Program-made: the position numbers and the translations under genes
Shown here: positions 1-7,217 of the stretch, in pieces
How positions within the stretch are numbered: position 1 is the stretch's first letter
Layout: each line of letters opens with the position of its first letter
Origin: Methylobacterium planeticum
GTDB lineage: Bacteria > Pseudomonadota > Alphaproteobacteria > Rhizobiales > Beijerinckiaceae
Assembly (NCBI RefSeq): GCF_008806345.1
Contig: NZ_VZZJ01000014.1
Coordinates: 1-64,000 of the forward strand
DNA: 64,000 nucleotides
Direction of reading: 5' to 3'
The notes under the pieces: model-generated
Seen by the model: only the letters and a program-made list of their open reading frames with translations
The model's database searches: none
Told to the model about the DNA's origin: nothing

Positions 1-65
1 CCCCGCGACACCGGAAGCCCAAACTCCCGCAACACCGCCTTCGCCTGATATTCGTGTATGTTCAT
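1..65 (-). CDS. sucC: Succinyl-CoA synthetase beta subunit, N-terminus only (cut by window edge)
   Basis: Only the first 21 codons lie in the window. Reading leftwards from the ATG at 65, they give NIHEYQAKAVLREFG, the hallmark start of the ATP-grasp beta subunit of succinyl-CoA synthetase. This enzyme makes or uses succinyl-CoA with ADP/ATP in the TCA cycle. A purine-rich ribosome site (AGGGAAGGGAG) ends about five bases before the ATG. The malate-CoA ligase paralogue MtkA of the serine cycle starts similarly, but the NIHEYQAKAVLREFG form is closer to SucC. The rest of the gene and sucD should lie to the left. Confidence 0.8.
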   Translation of the reverse strand, partial: MNIHEYQAKAVLREFGLPVSR

Positions 66-469
66 GGCACTCCCTTCCCTGGCGTTTCGTCCCCTGGCCG
101 TCCCCGGCACCGGAGCCGCGAAAGTGTGCTCGGAGACGCTTTCGCTGGCGTTCGTCTCGTTCAAGCCGGCCGAGCGAGAGACCCGCGCGACCCGCAGCCT
201 ATAGCGGGCGCGGGCGCCGCAGTCTCTCGCCGATGCTCAGGTGTATATAAGTTTAAAATCCTATCGTCGGGCATGACGCGATGCGGCCCTCCAACGCCCG
301 CAGAGGTCCGCCTGAAGCGTCGCGGAATCCGGTGCGCCTGCCCGCGATACGGAAACGCTGCCGGGCCCGGGGGCTCGGCAGCACGGTGACTTGAGGCTCG
401 ACTCGGAGGATCGGCGACGCTCGAGCCTTGCTCAGGCGGCCGCCGGATCCCCGATGCCGCCGAAGCGGA
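66..469. other. Intergenic region between sucC start and oxc stop
   Basis: This 404-base stretch separates two minus-strand genes, so it holds the 3' end of the oxc transcript and the sucC promoter. An AT-rich patch at about 240-262 stands out from the GC-rich surroundings and could be promoter sequence for sucC. I see no convincing ORF and no hairpin with a T-run. Confidence 0.4.
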
Positions 470-2233
470 TCACTTCTTGCGGATGGTGCTCTGCGGGTTG
501 AGGCTGCCGATGTTGCCGCTCTCGCTGCCGGCTTCCGGGTCGATCACCGCATTGATGAGGGTGGGCCGGCCGGAATCCATCGCCGCGTTCACGGCGCGGC
601 TCAGCTCGTCCGGGGTGGTGACGTGGACGCCGACCCCCCCGAAGGCCTCCATCATCTTGTCGTAGCGCGAGTCCTTCACGAAGACGGTCGGGGCGACGTC
701 CTCGTGGCCCGTGGGGTTCACGTCGGTCCCCCGATAGATGCCGTTGTTGTTGAAGACCACGATGCAGACCGGCAGGTTGTAGCGGCAGATCGTCTCCACC
801 TCCATGCCGGAGAACCCGAAGGCGCTGTCGCCCTCGACCGCGAGTACCGGCTTGCCGGTCTCGACGGCGGCGGCGACGGCGAAGCCCATGCCGATGCCCA
901 TGATGCCCCAGGTCCCGACGTCCAGGCGCTTGCGCGGCTGGTACATGTCGATGATGCCGCGGGCGAGATCGAGGGTGTTGGCGCCCTCGTTGACGAGGAT
1001 CGCGTCGGGCCGCTCCTTGATGACCGTCCGCAGCGCGCCGAGGGCGCCGTGAAAGTTCATGGGCGAGGCGTTGTTCATCAGCTTCGGCGCCATCTTGGCG
1101 AGGTTGGCTTCCTTGCGCGCCTTGATGGTGTTGATCCAGTCGGCCGGCGGGGTCGGCCACTTGCCGTCCATGCCGTCGAGGAGGGCCGTGACGCAGGAGC
1201 CGATATCGCCGACGAGGGGGGCGACGATCTCGACGTTCGAGTCCATCTCCTTCGGCTCGATGTCGATCTGGATGAACTTCTTCGATCCCGGCTCACCCCA
1301 GGTCTTGCCCTTGCCGTGCGACAGGAGCCAGTTGAGGCGGGCGCCGACGAGGAGCACGACGTCGGCATCCTTCAGCACCAGCGAGCGCGCGGCGCCGGCC
1401 GATTGCGGGTGGGTGTCGGGGAGCAGGCCCTTGGCCATGCTCATCGGCACGTAGGGGATGCCGGACTTCTCGACGAGAGCGCGGACCGCGTCGTCGGCCT
1501 GCGCGTAGGCCGCGCCCTTGCCGAGGATGATCAGGGGGCGCTTGGCGCTCTTCAGCACCTCGAGGGCGCGCTGGACGGCAGCGGGGGCCGGCAGCTGCGC
1601 GGGCGCGGGGTCGATGACCTTGACGAGCGACTTGGCGCCCGCCTGCGCGTCCATGACCTGCGAGAACAGCTTGGCGGGAAGATCGAGATAGACGCCGCCC
1701 GGACGGCCCGAGACAGCGGCGCGGATCGCGCGCGCGACGCCGATGCCGATATCGGCGGCGTGCAGAACCCGGAAGGCGGCCTTGCAGAGGGGCTTGGCGA
1801 TGGCGAGCTGGTCCATCTCCTCGTAATCGCCCTGTTGAAGGTCGACGATCTCGCGCTCGGACGAGCCCGAGATCAGGATCATCGGGAAGCAGTTCGTCGT
1901 GGCGTTCGCGAGGGCCGTCAGGCCGTTGAGGAAGCCGGGGGCCGACACGGTCAGGCAGATGCCGGGCTTCTTCGTCAGGAATCCCGCGATGGCGGCGGCG
2001 TTGCCGGCATGCTGCTCGTGGCGGAAGGAGATGACGCGCATGCCCTGCGCCTGCGCGAGACGACCGAGATCCGTGATCGGGATGCCGGGAACGCCGTAGA
2101 TCGTGTTGATGTCGTTGAGCTTGAGCGCGTCGATGACGAGGTGGAAGCCGTCCGTCAGCTCCTGCTGGCTGTCGGCCTCGGCCGTGTTCACGTCGCCCGT
2201 GTGCGTATCGATGATCTGTGCGAGTGCGGACAT
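470..2233 (-). CDS. oxc: Oxalyl-CoA decarboxylase
   Basis: A 587-residue thiamine-diphosphate enzyme that converts oxalyl-CoA to formyl-CoA and CO2 in the cytoplasm. The N-terminal pyrimidine-binding domain carries [11 protein letters not shown], where E73 is the expected cofactor-activating glutamate. The C-terminal domain carries the ThDP/Mg motif that opens with GDSAFGF and closes with NNNG. Length is close to the Oxalobacter enzyme (about 570 residues). The ATG at 2233 is preceded by GGGAGGAAG at good spacing. It works with formyl-CoA transferase (frc at 7.2 kb) and the oxalate/formate exchanger immediately upstream on the same strand. A terminator separates it from oxlT, so it has its own promoter within 2234-2534. 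Related ThDP enzymes such as acetolactate synthase were considered, but the overall match is clearly to Oxc. Confidence 0.96.
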   Translation of the reverse strand: MSALAQIIDTHTGDVNTAEADSQQELTDGFHLVIDALKLNDINTIYGVPGIPITDLGRLAQAQGMRVISFRHEQHAGNAAAIAGFLTKKPGICLTVSAPGFLNGLTALANATTNCFPMILISGSSEREIVDLQQGDYEEMDQLAIAKPLCKAAFRVLHAADIGIGVARAIRAAVSGRPGGVYLDLPAKLFSQVMDAQAGAKSLVKVIDPAPAQLPAPAAVQRALEVLKSAKRPLIILGKGAAYAQADDAVRALVEKSGIPYVPMSMAKGLLPDTHPQSAGAARSLVLKDADVVLLVGARLNWLLSHGKGKTWGEPGSKKFIQIDIEPKEMDSNVEIVAPLVGDIGSCVTALLDGMDGKWPTPPADWINTIKARKEANLAKMAPKLMNNASPMNFHGALGALRTVIKERPDAILVNEGANTLDLARGIIDMYQPRKRLDVGTWGIMGIGMGFAVAAAVETGKPVLAVEGDSAFGFSGMEVETICRYNLPVCIVVFNNNGIYRGTDVNPTGHEDVAPTVFVKDSRYDKMMEAFGGVGVHVTTPDELSRAVNAAMDSGRPTLINAVIDPEAGSESGNIGSLNPQSTIRKK

Positions 2234-2428
2234 TCTGCTTCCTCCCGAAGGTTTTGATTGTACGGCTCAGCGGCCCGTTCAAACGGCTCAACTCGGTGTC
2301 GCGCCCGCCGATGATGCGGCCGACCGAGGTGACGCTGCCGTCCGGACTCTGCGTGAGGACGTCCTCTGCGGGCGTTCCTCGAACGATGTCGCGGGCCTCG
2401 AAGCCAACTCGCGAACACCACTCGAAAC

Positions 2429-2454
2429 TGGCATGCCAAATACCAGATGTCAAA
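2429..2454. promoter_or_regulatory. Candidate operator upstream of oxc (TTGGCAT-type half-sites)
   Basis: A perfect 10-bp palindrome TGGCATGCCA (2429-2438) overlaps ATGCCAAA (2433-2440). A close copy, ATGTCAAA (2447-2454), follows 14 bases later. The stretch ATACCAGATGTCAAA resembles ATACCACATGCCAAC upstream of the PAS-frc pair. It lies about 200 bases upstream of the oxc ATG. The protein that binds is unknown; a role in oxalate control is inferred. Confidence 0.45.
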
Positions 2455-2534
2455 CTGGATTCGCGGCCACGCTCTTCACGAACTGCCGATTTCGCGAGGT
2501 CGGTCGCCGCCGATCCTACACCCGGTGGCCCATA

Positions 2535-2567
2535 GAAAAAGGGGCACGGACCTGAAGTCCGTGCCCC
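2535..2567 (-). terminator. Intrinsic terminator of oxlT
   Basis: A perfect 11-bp stem (GGGGCACGGAC / GTCCGTGCCCC) with a five-base loop at 2541-2567 is followed, on the minus strand, by TTTTT (2536-2540). It begins 33 bases after the oxlT stop. This is a textbook rho-independent terminator and insulates oxc from oxlT transcription. Confidence 0.93.
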
Positions 2568-2600
2568 CTCTCCGGATTGTCACTCGTATCGAGGTGTGCG

Positions 2601-3917
2601 TCAGGCGACCGCGATGCGCGACGCCGGCGCTCCGGTCACTTCGGCCTGGCTGTTGGCCACGACGCGCTTGCGCCAGGGCTTCAGCACCGCGATGGCGAGG
2701 ATCGACGCCAGGATGTTGGCGCCGGCGGCCGCGAGGAACACGCCGTTCCAGTTGCCCGAGCTCTGCTGCAGGTAGTTGGCGAAGGGCACGAGGAGCGCCG
2801 CAGTCCCCTTGGCCGTGTAGAGCAGGCCGGCATTCGTCGCGGCGAACTTGGAGCCGAACGTGTCCGTGCAGGTCGAGGGGAAGAGGGAGTAGATCTCGCC
2901 CCATGCGAAGAACACGAAGCCCGACAGAAGCACGAACCACAGCGGGTCATGGCCCCAGAGGTACAGCATGTAGATGCCGAAGCCTTCCATGGCGAAGGCG
3001 ATGAACATCGTGTTCTCACGGCCGATCTTGTCCGAGACCCAGCCGAAGAAGGGCCGCGTCAGACCGTTGAGCACCCGATCGATGGTCGCCGCGAAGGTGA
3101 TGGCGATCATGGTGACGCCCAGGATGGTCACCGGCACCTTGTCGACCCCGATATCGGCCGCGATCGGCTTCAGGTTCGCGGTGATCATCAGGCCGCCGGC
3201 GCCGACGATGACGAACATGAAGTACATCAGCCAGAAGATCGGCTGCCGGGCGACCTCGCCAGGGGTGTAGTTGCGCCGGGTCTGGATGATGTTGGCGTTG
3301 GCGACCACCTCCGGGACCTGCCCCTTCTTGGGCGAGGCGAGGAAGAAGGCCAGCAGGGCGACGATCAGGCCCTGGCCGATGCCGAAGTACAGGAAGGCGG
3401 CCTGGAAGCCCGCATCGGCGATGGCCCACTGGATCGGCGCGACCGTGAGGGCCGAACCGGCGCCGAAGCCCGCGGCCGTGATGCCGGCGGCGAGACCGCG
3501 CTTGTCCGGGAACCACTTGAGGGCGCTGCCCACGCAGGTGCCGTAAACGGCGCCGGCGCCGAGACCCGCGACCACCTGGCCGAGATAGAACATGTTCAGC
3601 GTGGTGGCGTAGGCGTTGATCACCCACCCGATGCCGCAGAGCACGCCGCCGAAGAGAACCACGACCTTCGGGCCGTACTTGTCGACGAACCAGCCTTCGA
3701 CCGGCACGAGCCAGGTCTCGAAGAGCACGAACAGCGTGAAGGCCCACTGGATCGCGGCGCGATCGAAGCCGAATTTCTTTTGAATCTCAGGGACGAAGAA
3801 CGTCCAGCCGTATTGCAGGTTGGCGATCATCACCATGCAGATGACGCCGATGACCAATTGCATCCATCGATAACCATCGCTCACCGGTTTGGTGGGCGTC
3901 ACGTCCGTCGTACCCAT
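2601..3917 (-). CDS. oxlT: Oxalate/formate antiporter (MFS)
   Basis: A 438-residue major facilitator with twelve predicted membrane segments, matching the OFA family that swaps external oxalate for internal formate. The exchange is electrogenic and helps drive proton uptake. Family features visible are the lysine in YTAKG (equivalent of OxlT Lys355) and an arginine in NGLTRPFFG (region of OxlT Arg272); both contact the dicarboxylate in OxlT. The N-terminus MGTTDVTPTKPVSDGYRW is cytoplasmic. It sits next to oxc, completing uptake plus decarboxylation, and ends in its own terminator. The ATG at 3917 follows GGAGGAAACCG. Alternatives within OFA, such as other monocarboxylate carriers, are less likely in this context. 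Confidence 0.92.
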   Translation of the reverse strand: MGTTDVTPTKPVSDGYRWMQLVIGVICMVMIANLQYGWTFFVPEIQKKFGFDRAAIQWAFTLFVLFETWLVPVEGWFVDKYGPKVVVLFGGVLCGIGWVINAYATTLNMFYLGQVVAGLGAGAVYGTCVGSALKWFPDKRGLAAGITAAGFGAGSALTVAPIQWAIADAGFQAAFLYFGIGQGLIVALLAFFLASPKKGQVPEVVANANIIQTRRNYTPGEVARQPIFWLMYFMFVIVGAGGLMITANLKPIAADIGVDKVPVTILGVTMIAITFAATIDRVLNGLTRPFFGWVSDKIGRENTMFIAFAMEGFGIYMLYLWGHDPLWFVLLSGFVFFAWGEIYSLFPSTCTDTFGSKFAATNAGLLYTAKGTAALLVPFANYLQQSSGNWNGVFLAAAGANILASILAIAVLKPWRKRVVANSQAEVTGAPASRIAVA

Positions 3918-4488
3918 CGGTTTCCTCCAAGTGCCCTCTACCGGAGCATCGCTGTGGTTCAGAAGAGTAGAAGCTTATCTGAGGGTGGAGGCGGCGAAGT
4001 ATGTCTCGCGCCCCGTCAGTGATTCGCCAAGGCCGAGGCATCATGCCGAGCCACCGTGCGAATGAAGTGAACGTACCGCACAGCAAGCGCGACAGTTCTT
4101 GTAGCCTCGCAGACCGCACGTTGCGAGCGTTGTCGTCGCAACCACGGTATCTGCTCTGACTCGTATATTGTATACCAGCTTCTGCCTCACCGGCTCGCTC
4201 GTCAAGAGCACGGCGGGCAAGATTCGATTTTGCATTGCAACATATTTCCCTTTCAAACCCGCGAAAGGGGCTTCTCGGTCGCTTCTCCGGACCGAGCGAA
4301 ACTCAGGATCGACGTCCTGACGGCATGCCCGACGCTCGCAATTCATGCTGCCTTTTCAGTATTTTGCTCAGATGCTCGTCGCCCAAAATTTCTCCGGGTC
4401 GGAAGCGACGAGCCATCGACGAGAGCCGGCACGAAAAATCAACGTGCCTCGGCCGAGCGCTTGCGGACACGGGCTGGCGCCGCAGGGC
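3918..4488. other. Long intergenic region upstream of oxlT
   Basis: These 571 bases lie between the oxlT start and the stop of the hydrolase gene. They are less GC-rich than their surroundings, especially 4130-4260. They contain the palindrome at 4163-4175 described separately. Short ORFs here have no family resemblance and no ribosome site, so I treat the region as promoter and leader sequence. Confidence 0.45.
4163..4175. promoter_or_regulatory. Palindrome GTATA-TTG-TATAC upstream of oxlT
   Basis: A perfect inverted repeat with five-base arms sits in an AT-rich pocket about 245 bases upstream of the oxlT ATG. Operators of GntR/FadR-type regulators often have this TTGTATAC look. No gntR gene is visible nearby, so the binding factor and its link to oxlT are inference. 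Confidence 0.35.
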
Positions 4489-5175
4489 TCAGTCGCGATC
4501 GGCGAGGAAGAAATCGACGGCTTGCGCGACGATCGGTGGTTGATAGGCATGCGGGCCTTCGTATTCGACGTAGGTGACGTCGTAACCCGCCTCCTTGAGA
4601 CGGGCGGAATGGACGCGGCCGCTGCGATCGATCGGGATCTGCTCGTCCTTCGTCCCGTGGGAGATGAAGATTCGCGGCGCCCCCTCCTGCCTGTGCACGG
4701 ACATGAAGCCAGCCGACGAGATGATGAGGTGCGTGACGACGTTCCCGTTGGCGAGGCCGGACGACAGGGCGTAGCTGCCGCCGTCGGAATGCCCCGCGAA
4801 GGCGAGATGCGTGGGGTCCAGGAGAAAACGGGAGGAGACCGCGGCCAGCGCATGATCAAGGCGCTGACGATCCGGCCCGTGCCCCGCGATGACGATGTCC
4901 CAGGTCGGCAACAGGGATTGGGGGGCGAGGAGCAGGAAGCTCCGCGCCTCCGCATGCTGCTGCAGCATCGGCAGGATCTTGGCCGCGCTGCCGCCGCCGC
5001 CATGGAACAGGACGACGAGGGGCGTGGGACGGCGCGCATCGATGCCATGGGGCACGCAGAGGAGGGCGTCGCGCTCTTCGAAGAGCCCGAGTTCGTGCCG
5101 CCCCGGCGGCAGCGGCGCCTCGGTCGGCAGGCGATGGGCGAAGCCGAGTTGCCCCGCGAGATGGGGATCGATCAT
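4489..5175 (-). CDS. Alpha/beta hydrolase, phospholipase/carboxylesterase type
   Basis: A 228-residue cytoplasmic serine hydrolase. The oxyanion loop LFHGGGG is at about 57-62, the nucleophile S130 lies in GHSDGGS, the acid is probably the Asp in HGTKDEQIP, and the base is the His in EGPHAY near the C-terminus. The fold and motifs match the carboxylesterase / dienelactone-hydrolase-like group; the substrate is unknown. No good ribosome site precedes the ATG at 5175 (a GTG at 5184 is also in frame). A 19-codon leader ORF (5231-5172) with an upstream GGAGAGG overlaps this start as ATGA, which suggests translational coupling. It follows the SnoaL-like and OsmC genes on the same strand. Confidence 0.75.
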   Translation of the reverse strand: MIDPHLAGQLGFAHRLPTEAPLPPGRHELGLFEERDALLCVPHGIDARRPTPLVVLFHGGGGSAAKILPMLQQHAEARSFLLLAPQSLLPTWDIVIAGHGPDRQRLDHALAAVSSRFLLDPTHLAFAGHSDGGSYALSSGLANGNVVTHLIISSAGFMSVHRQEGAPRIFISHGTKDEQIPIDRSGRVHSARLKEAGYDVTYVEYEGPHAYQPPIVAQAVDFFLADRD

Positions 5176-5263
5176 GCCGCGCACCCGGTTGCGGGATTCG
5201 AGCGCGGATCGTCGTCCTTCATGATCACCATCCTGGTCTGGCCTCTCCTTCGGCGAGAATCGC

Positions 5264-5638
5264 CTAATCCTTGCCGGGGGTCAGCGGGCGAAGCTTCAGC
5301 TGGTCGATGAACCAGAGCCAGGTTCCGTCGTCCTGCTGCCGCGCGGCCTCGACCGAGACGTTCCCGTTCGGCAGGCGGGCGAAGGTGAGGGCGACGGACC
5401 CGTTGCGGAGCGCGGGCGGCGCGTCCACGGCCGGGAAGTTCGATCGCTTGGCGAGAAGGTCCGTGTAGAATGTCCGGATCTCGGTGTGGCCCGTCGCGAC
5501 GACTTCGCCGACCGCCACCACGGCGTCCGGCTCGTACAGGGCGACGAGTCCCTCGGCGTCGCCCGCATTCGCACGCTCGTTGAAGAGACGCGCGAGATCT
5601 TCCGGCTCGTGCGCAGCCTTGCGGTCGGTCTTGTTCAT
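5264..5638 (-). CDS. SnoaL-like / DUF4440 NTF2-fold protein
   Basis: A 124-residue protein with the cone-barrel pattern of the SnoaL-like / DUF4440 group: an opening helix (LARLFNERANAGDAEGLVALY), the strand EPDAVVAV, then LRNGSVALTFARLPNG and a WLWFIDQLK ending. Members are ketosteroid-isomerase-like enzymes or ligand-binding proteins, often linked to stress responses; no catalytic residues can be named. The start at 5638 has GGAGGATCC at ideal spacing. It lies 71 bases after the OsmC gene and 88 before the hydrolase, consistent with one operon. Confidence 0.75.
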   Translation of the reverse strand: MNKTDRKAAHEPEDLARLFNERANAGDAEGLVALYEPDAVVAVGEVVATGHTEIRTFYTDLLAKRSNFPAVDAPPALRNGSVALTFARLPNGNVSVEAARQQDDGTWLWFIDQLKLRPLTPGKD

Positions 5639-5709
5639 GGACGGATCCTCCTTGTTCGATTCTGAAATTGGCTCTCGGCGGGAACTCGGCTCAGCCGCCG
5701 GCCGGATCC

Positions 5710-6153
5710 CTATTTCAGGCGCACGCCCTGGCTGTCGCGCACCGAAACCGCCACGGGAATGCCGACCTTGACGCTCTCGGACACCGTGCAGAAGCGCTCG
5801 AACTGAGCCAGGACCTTGTCCAGCCGGTCCAGCGCGCCGGCGTCCGCGCCCAGGGAAATCGCGACGTCGATCCCTGTGATCCTGAGGCGGCCCTCCGCGT
5901 TGCGCTCGACTGCACATGTCGCCTCCGCCACGACGCCTTGAGCATCCTGCTTGTACTTGCCGAGGGCGAAGACGAGGCTGGCGCACAGGCAATTCGCCAC
6001 ACCGGCAACCAGCAACTGCTCGGGGAATGGCCCCTCCCCGCGTCCGATCGGGATCGCCTCGTCGACGAGCAGTTCGGGAATCAAGGAGCCGAAATCCACC
6101 GTGAATTTGTAATTGTCGACCTGCTTGATCGTGATGCTCGGGCTCGAGGCCAT
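5710..6153 (-). CDS. OsmC family peroxide-detoxifying protein
   Basis: A 147-residue OsmC/Ohr-fold protein. A cysteine cluster (VANCLCASL, C55 and C57) sits where the peroxidatic cysteine is expected, and C122 in RFCTVSE is a plausible resolving cysteine. Family members reduce organic hydroperoxides with thiol cofactors. Its position as first gene of a three-gene minus-strand group next to the oxalate genes suggests a stress role, but no direct tie to oxalate is known. The double C-x-C arrangement leaves the exact reacting cysteine uncertain. Confidence 0.82.
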   Translation of the reverse strand: MASSPSITIKQVDNYKFTVDFGSLIPELLVDEAIPIGRGEGPFPEQLLVAGVANCLCASLVFALGKYKQDAQGVVAEATCAVERNAEGRLRITGIDVAISLGADAGALDRLDKVLAQFERFCTVSESVKVGIPVAVSVRDSQGVRLK

Positions 6154-6389
6154 GTGGCTCTCCTGATGCGAGCGCCTCAGCGGGCGGCTCGATCCGTTCT
6201 GACGATGGCAGGGCTGCGATCCGCCGGGCGGATGGCGATCAGGCCATCACGATCATCGAGTGAGGCCCGGCATCACGGCACGAAGCCAATGCTAGGCATC
6301 GCTGCCGCCAGTGCCAAGGGCGGACGCTTCGAGACCGATGCCCGCGCACCGGTTCCGCCGAGACCTCACCCTTGACAACGGCAGCCCTG

Positions 6390-6408
6390 TTGGCATACCA
6401 CATGCCAA
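6390..6408. promoter_or_regulatory. Perfect inverted repeat upstream of PAS-frc
   Basis: TTGGCATACCACATGCCAA has perfect seven-base arms around a five-base spacer. The same half-site occurs upstream of oxc (2433-2439) and again at 6499-6520. Its symmetry suits a dimeric regulator. A shared oxalate regulator is inferred from the repetition, and no regulator gene is present in the locus. Confidence 0.5.
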
Positions 6409-6498
6409 CCGCCCACGAAATGATCGCGAAAGCGACGAAGGGCGGCGGAACGGCCGAACGCTTTCGACGGGAGGAAGAGATGCGGACCGTCAAACTAC

Positions 6499-6520
6499 TT
6501 GGCATTGCTCTGTCATGCCA
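6499..6520. promoter_or_regulatory. Second TTGGCAT/ATGCCA inverted repeat
   Basis: TTGGCAT (6499-6505) and ATGCCA (6515-6520) face each other with a nine-base spacer, about 114 bases before the PAS-protein start. The longer spacer makes this a weaker site than the one at 6390. Part of it lies inside the small broken ORF at 6480, so chance cannot be excluded. Confidence 0.35.
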
Positions 6521-6633
6521 CCGCGCAGCGTTACAATTCCGACGCGACGTCAACGCTGATCTTTAGCTGTCCTATGCGGTGATCATTCCGGCCGCCTCTC
6601 GATGAGCCTGAGCTTCGGGCGCGATAAGACACG

Positions 6634-7083
6634 ATGCCGCAAACTGTCAATCTCGACGCCTTGATCGCCTCAATTGGCGATGCGATTGTTGTGTCCGATG
6701 TTGAAGGCTTGATAACACTCTGGAATCCAGCCGCCGAGCGGATATTCGGCTTCTCGACAGATGAAGCCCTCGGTCAGCCACTTGATCTGATCACGCCCGA
6801 ACGGCAACGGCAACGTCATTGGGACGGTTATTACAAGACGATGCGGACCGGCGAGACCCGCTACGGCACCGACGTGCTTCGGGTTCCCGCCGTCCACAAG
6901 GATGGTCGGCCCCTGTCGATCGCATTCACGGTCGGCCTTCTTCACGATGCCGACGATACGGTCACGGGTATCGCGGCGATCATCCGCGATGACACCAAGC
7001 GTTGGAATGACGAGCGGCAGTCGCGTCGGCGTTTGAACGAACTCGAATCCCAGCTCGCCTCGTTGAGTTGCGGTGTGTCCTAG
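6634..7083 (+). CDS. Stand-alone PAS-domain sensor protein, possible haem-PAS
   Basis: A 149-residue protein that is a single PAS/S-box domain with a C-terminal helix and no output module. DAIVVSDVEGLITLWNPAAE is the typical PAS opening. The segment RQRHWDGYY places H62 where FixL has its haem ligand (RHDSY motif), and R83 in VLRVPAVHKDG falls where FixL has the ligand-sensing arginine. Haem binding is therefore possible but only inferred. It lies 134 bases upstream of frc on the same strand, with a short terminator-like hairpin between them. It probably acts by contacting another protein. Confidence 0.8.
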   Translation: MPQTVNLDALIASIGDAIVVSDVEGLITLWNPAAERIFGFSTDEALGQPLDLITPERQRQRHWDGYYKTMRTGETRYGTDVLRVPAVHKDGRPLSIAFTVGLLHDADDTVTGIAAIIRDDTKRWNDERQSRRRLNELESQLASLSCGVS

Positions 7084-7089
7084 ACGAAC

Positions 7090-7120
7090 TGCCCTGCTGA
7101 ACCAGGCACCAAATTTTTTT
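7090..7120 (+). terminator. Weak intrinsic terminator or attenuator between PAS gene and frc
   Basis: TGCC(C)TG pairs with CAGGCA (7090-7108, one bulged C), followed by AAA and seven Ts (7114-7120). It starts directly after the PAS stop codon. It may end PAS transcription or limit read-through into frc. Confidence 0.5.
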
Positions 7121-7125
7121 CGGGC

Positions 7126-7153
7126 AAGCCCACAGGCCCAAGCCCACAGGCCC
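7126..7153. repeat. 14-bp tandem duplication in the frc leader
   Basis: AAGCCCACAGGCCC occurs twice head to tail, 65 bases before the frc start. It looks like a recent slippage duplication. It could also form alternative pairings with the nearby hairpin; no function is known. Confidence 0.6.
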
Positions 7154-7217
7154 GAGACGTCATCGAAGACTTCGCCCCGAAAGCCCAAGCCAAACGATCC
7201 AAAGGGAGAGCACCAAG

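Larger units (their letters stand above)
6154..6633. other. Divergent regulatory region between osmC and the PAS gene
   Basis: This 480-base stretch between divergent genes carries two TTGGCAT...ATGCCA inverted repeats (6390-6408 and 6499-6520). It also holds a 28-codon ORF at 6480-6566 whose ATG has a very strong ribosome site (GGGAGGAAGAG). The ORF starts like a signal peptide (MRTVKLLGIALS) and then loses sense, so it may be the stump of a deleted exported-protein gene. No other gene is seen. Confidence 0.45.

Noticed and set aside
428..2257. 609-residue plus-strand ORF opposite oxc
   Set aside because: It is Arg/Asp/Val/Gly-rich with no family sense, and mirrors oxc exactly. Antisense shadow caused by high GC.
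4041..4346. 101-residue minus-strand ORF upstream of oxlT
   Set aside because: No ribosome site, odd composition and no family pattern; region treated as promoter/leader.
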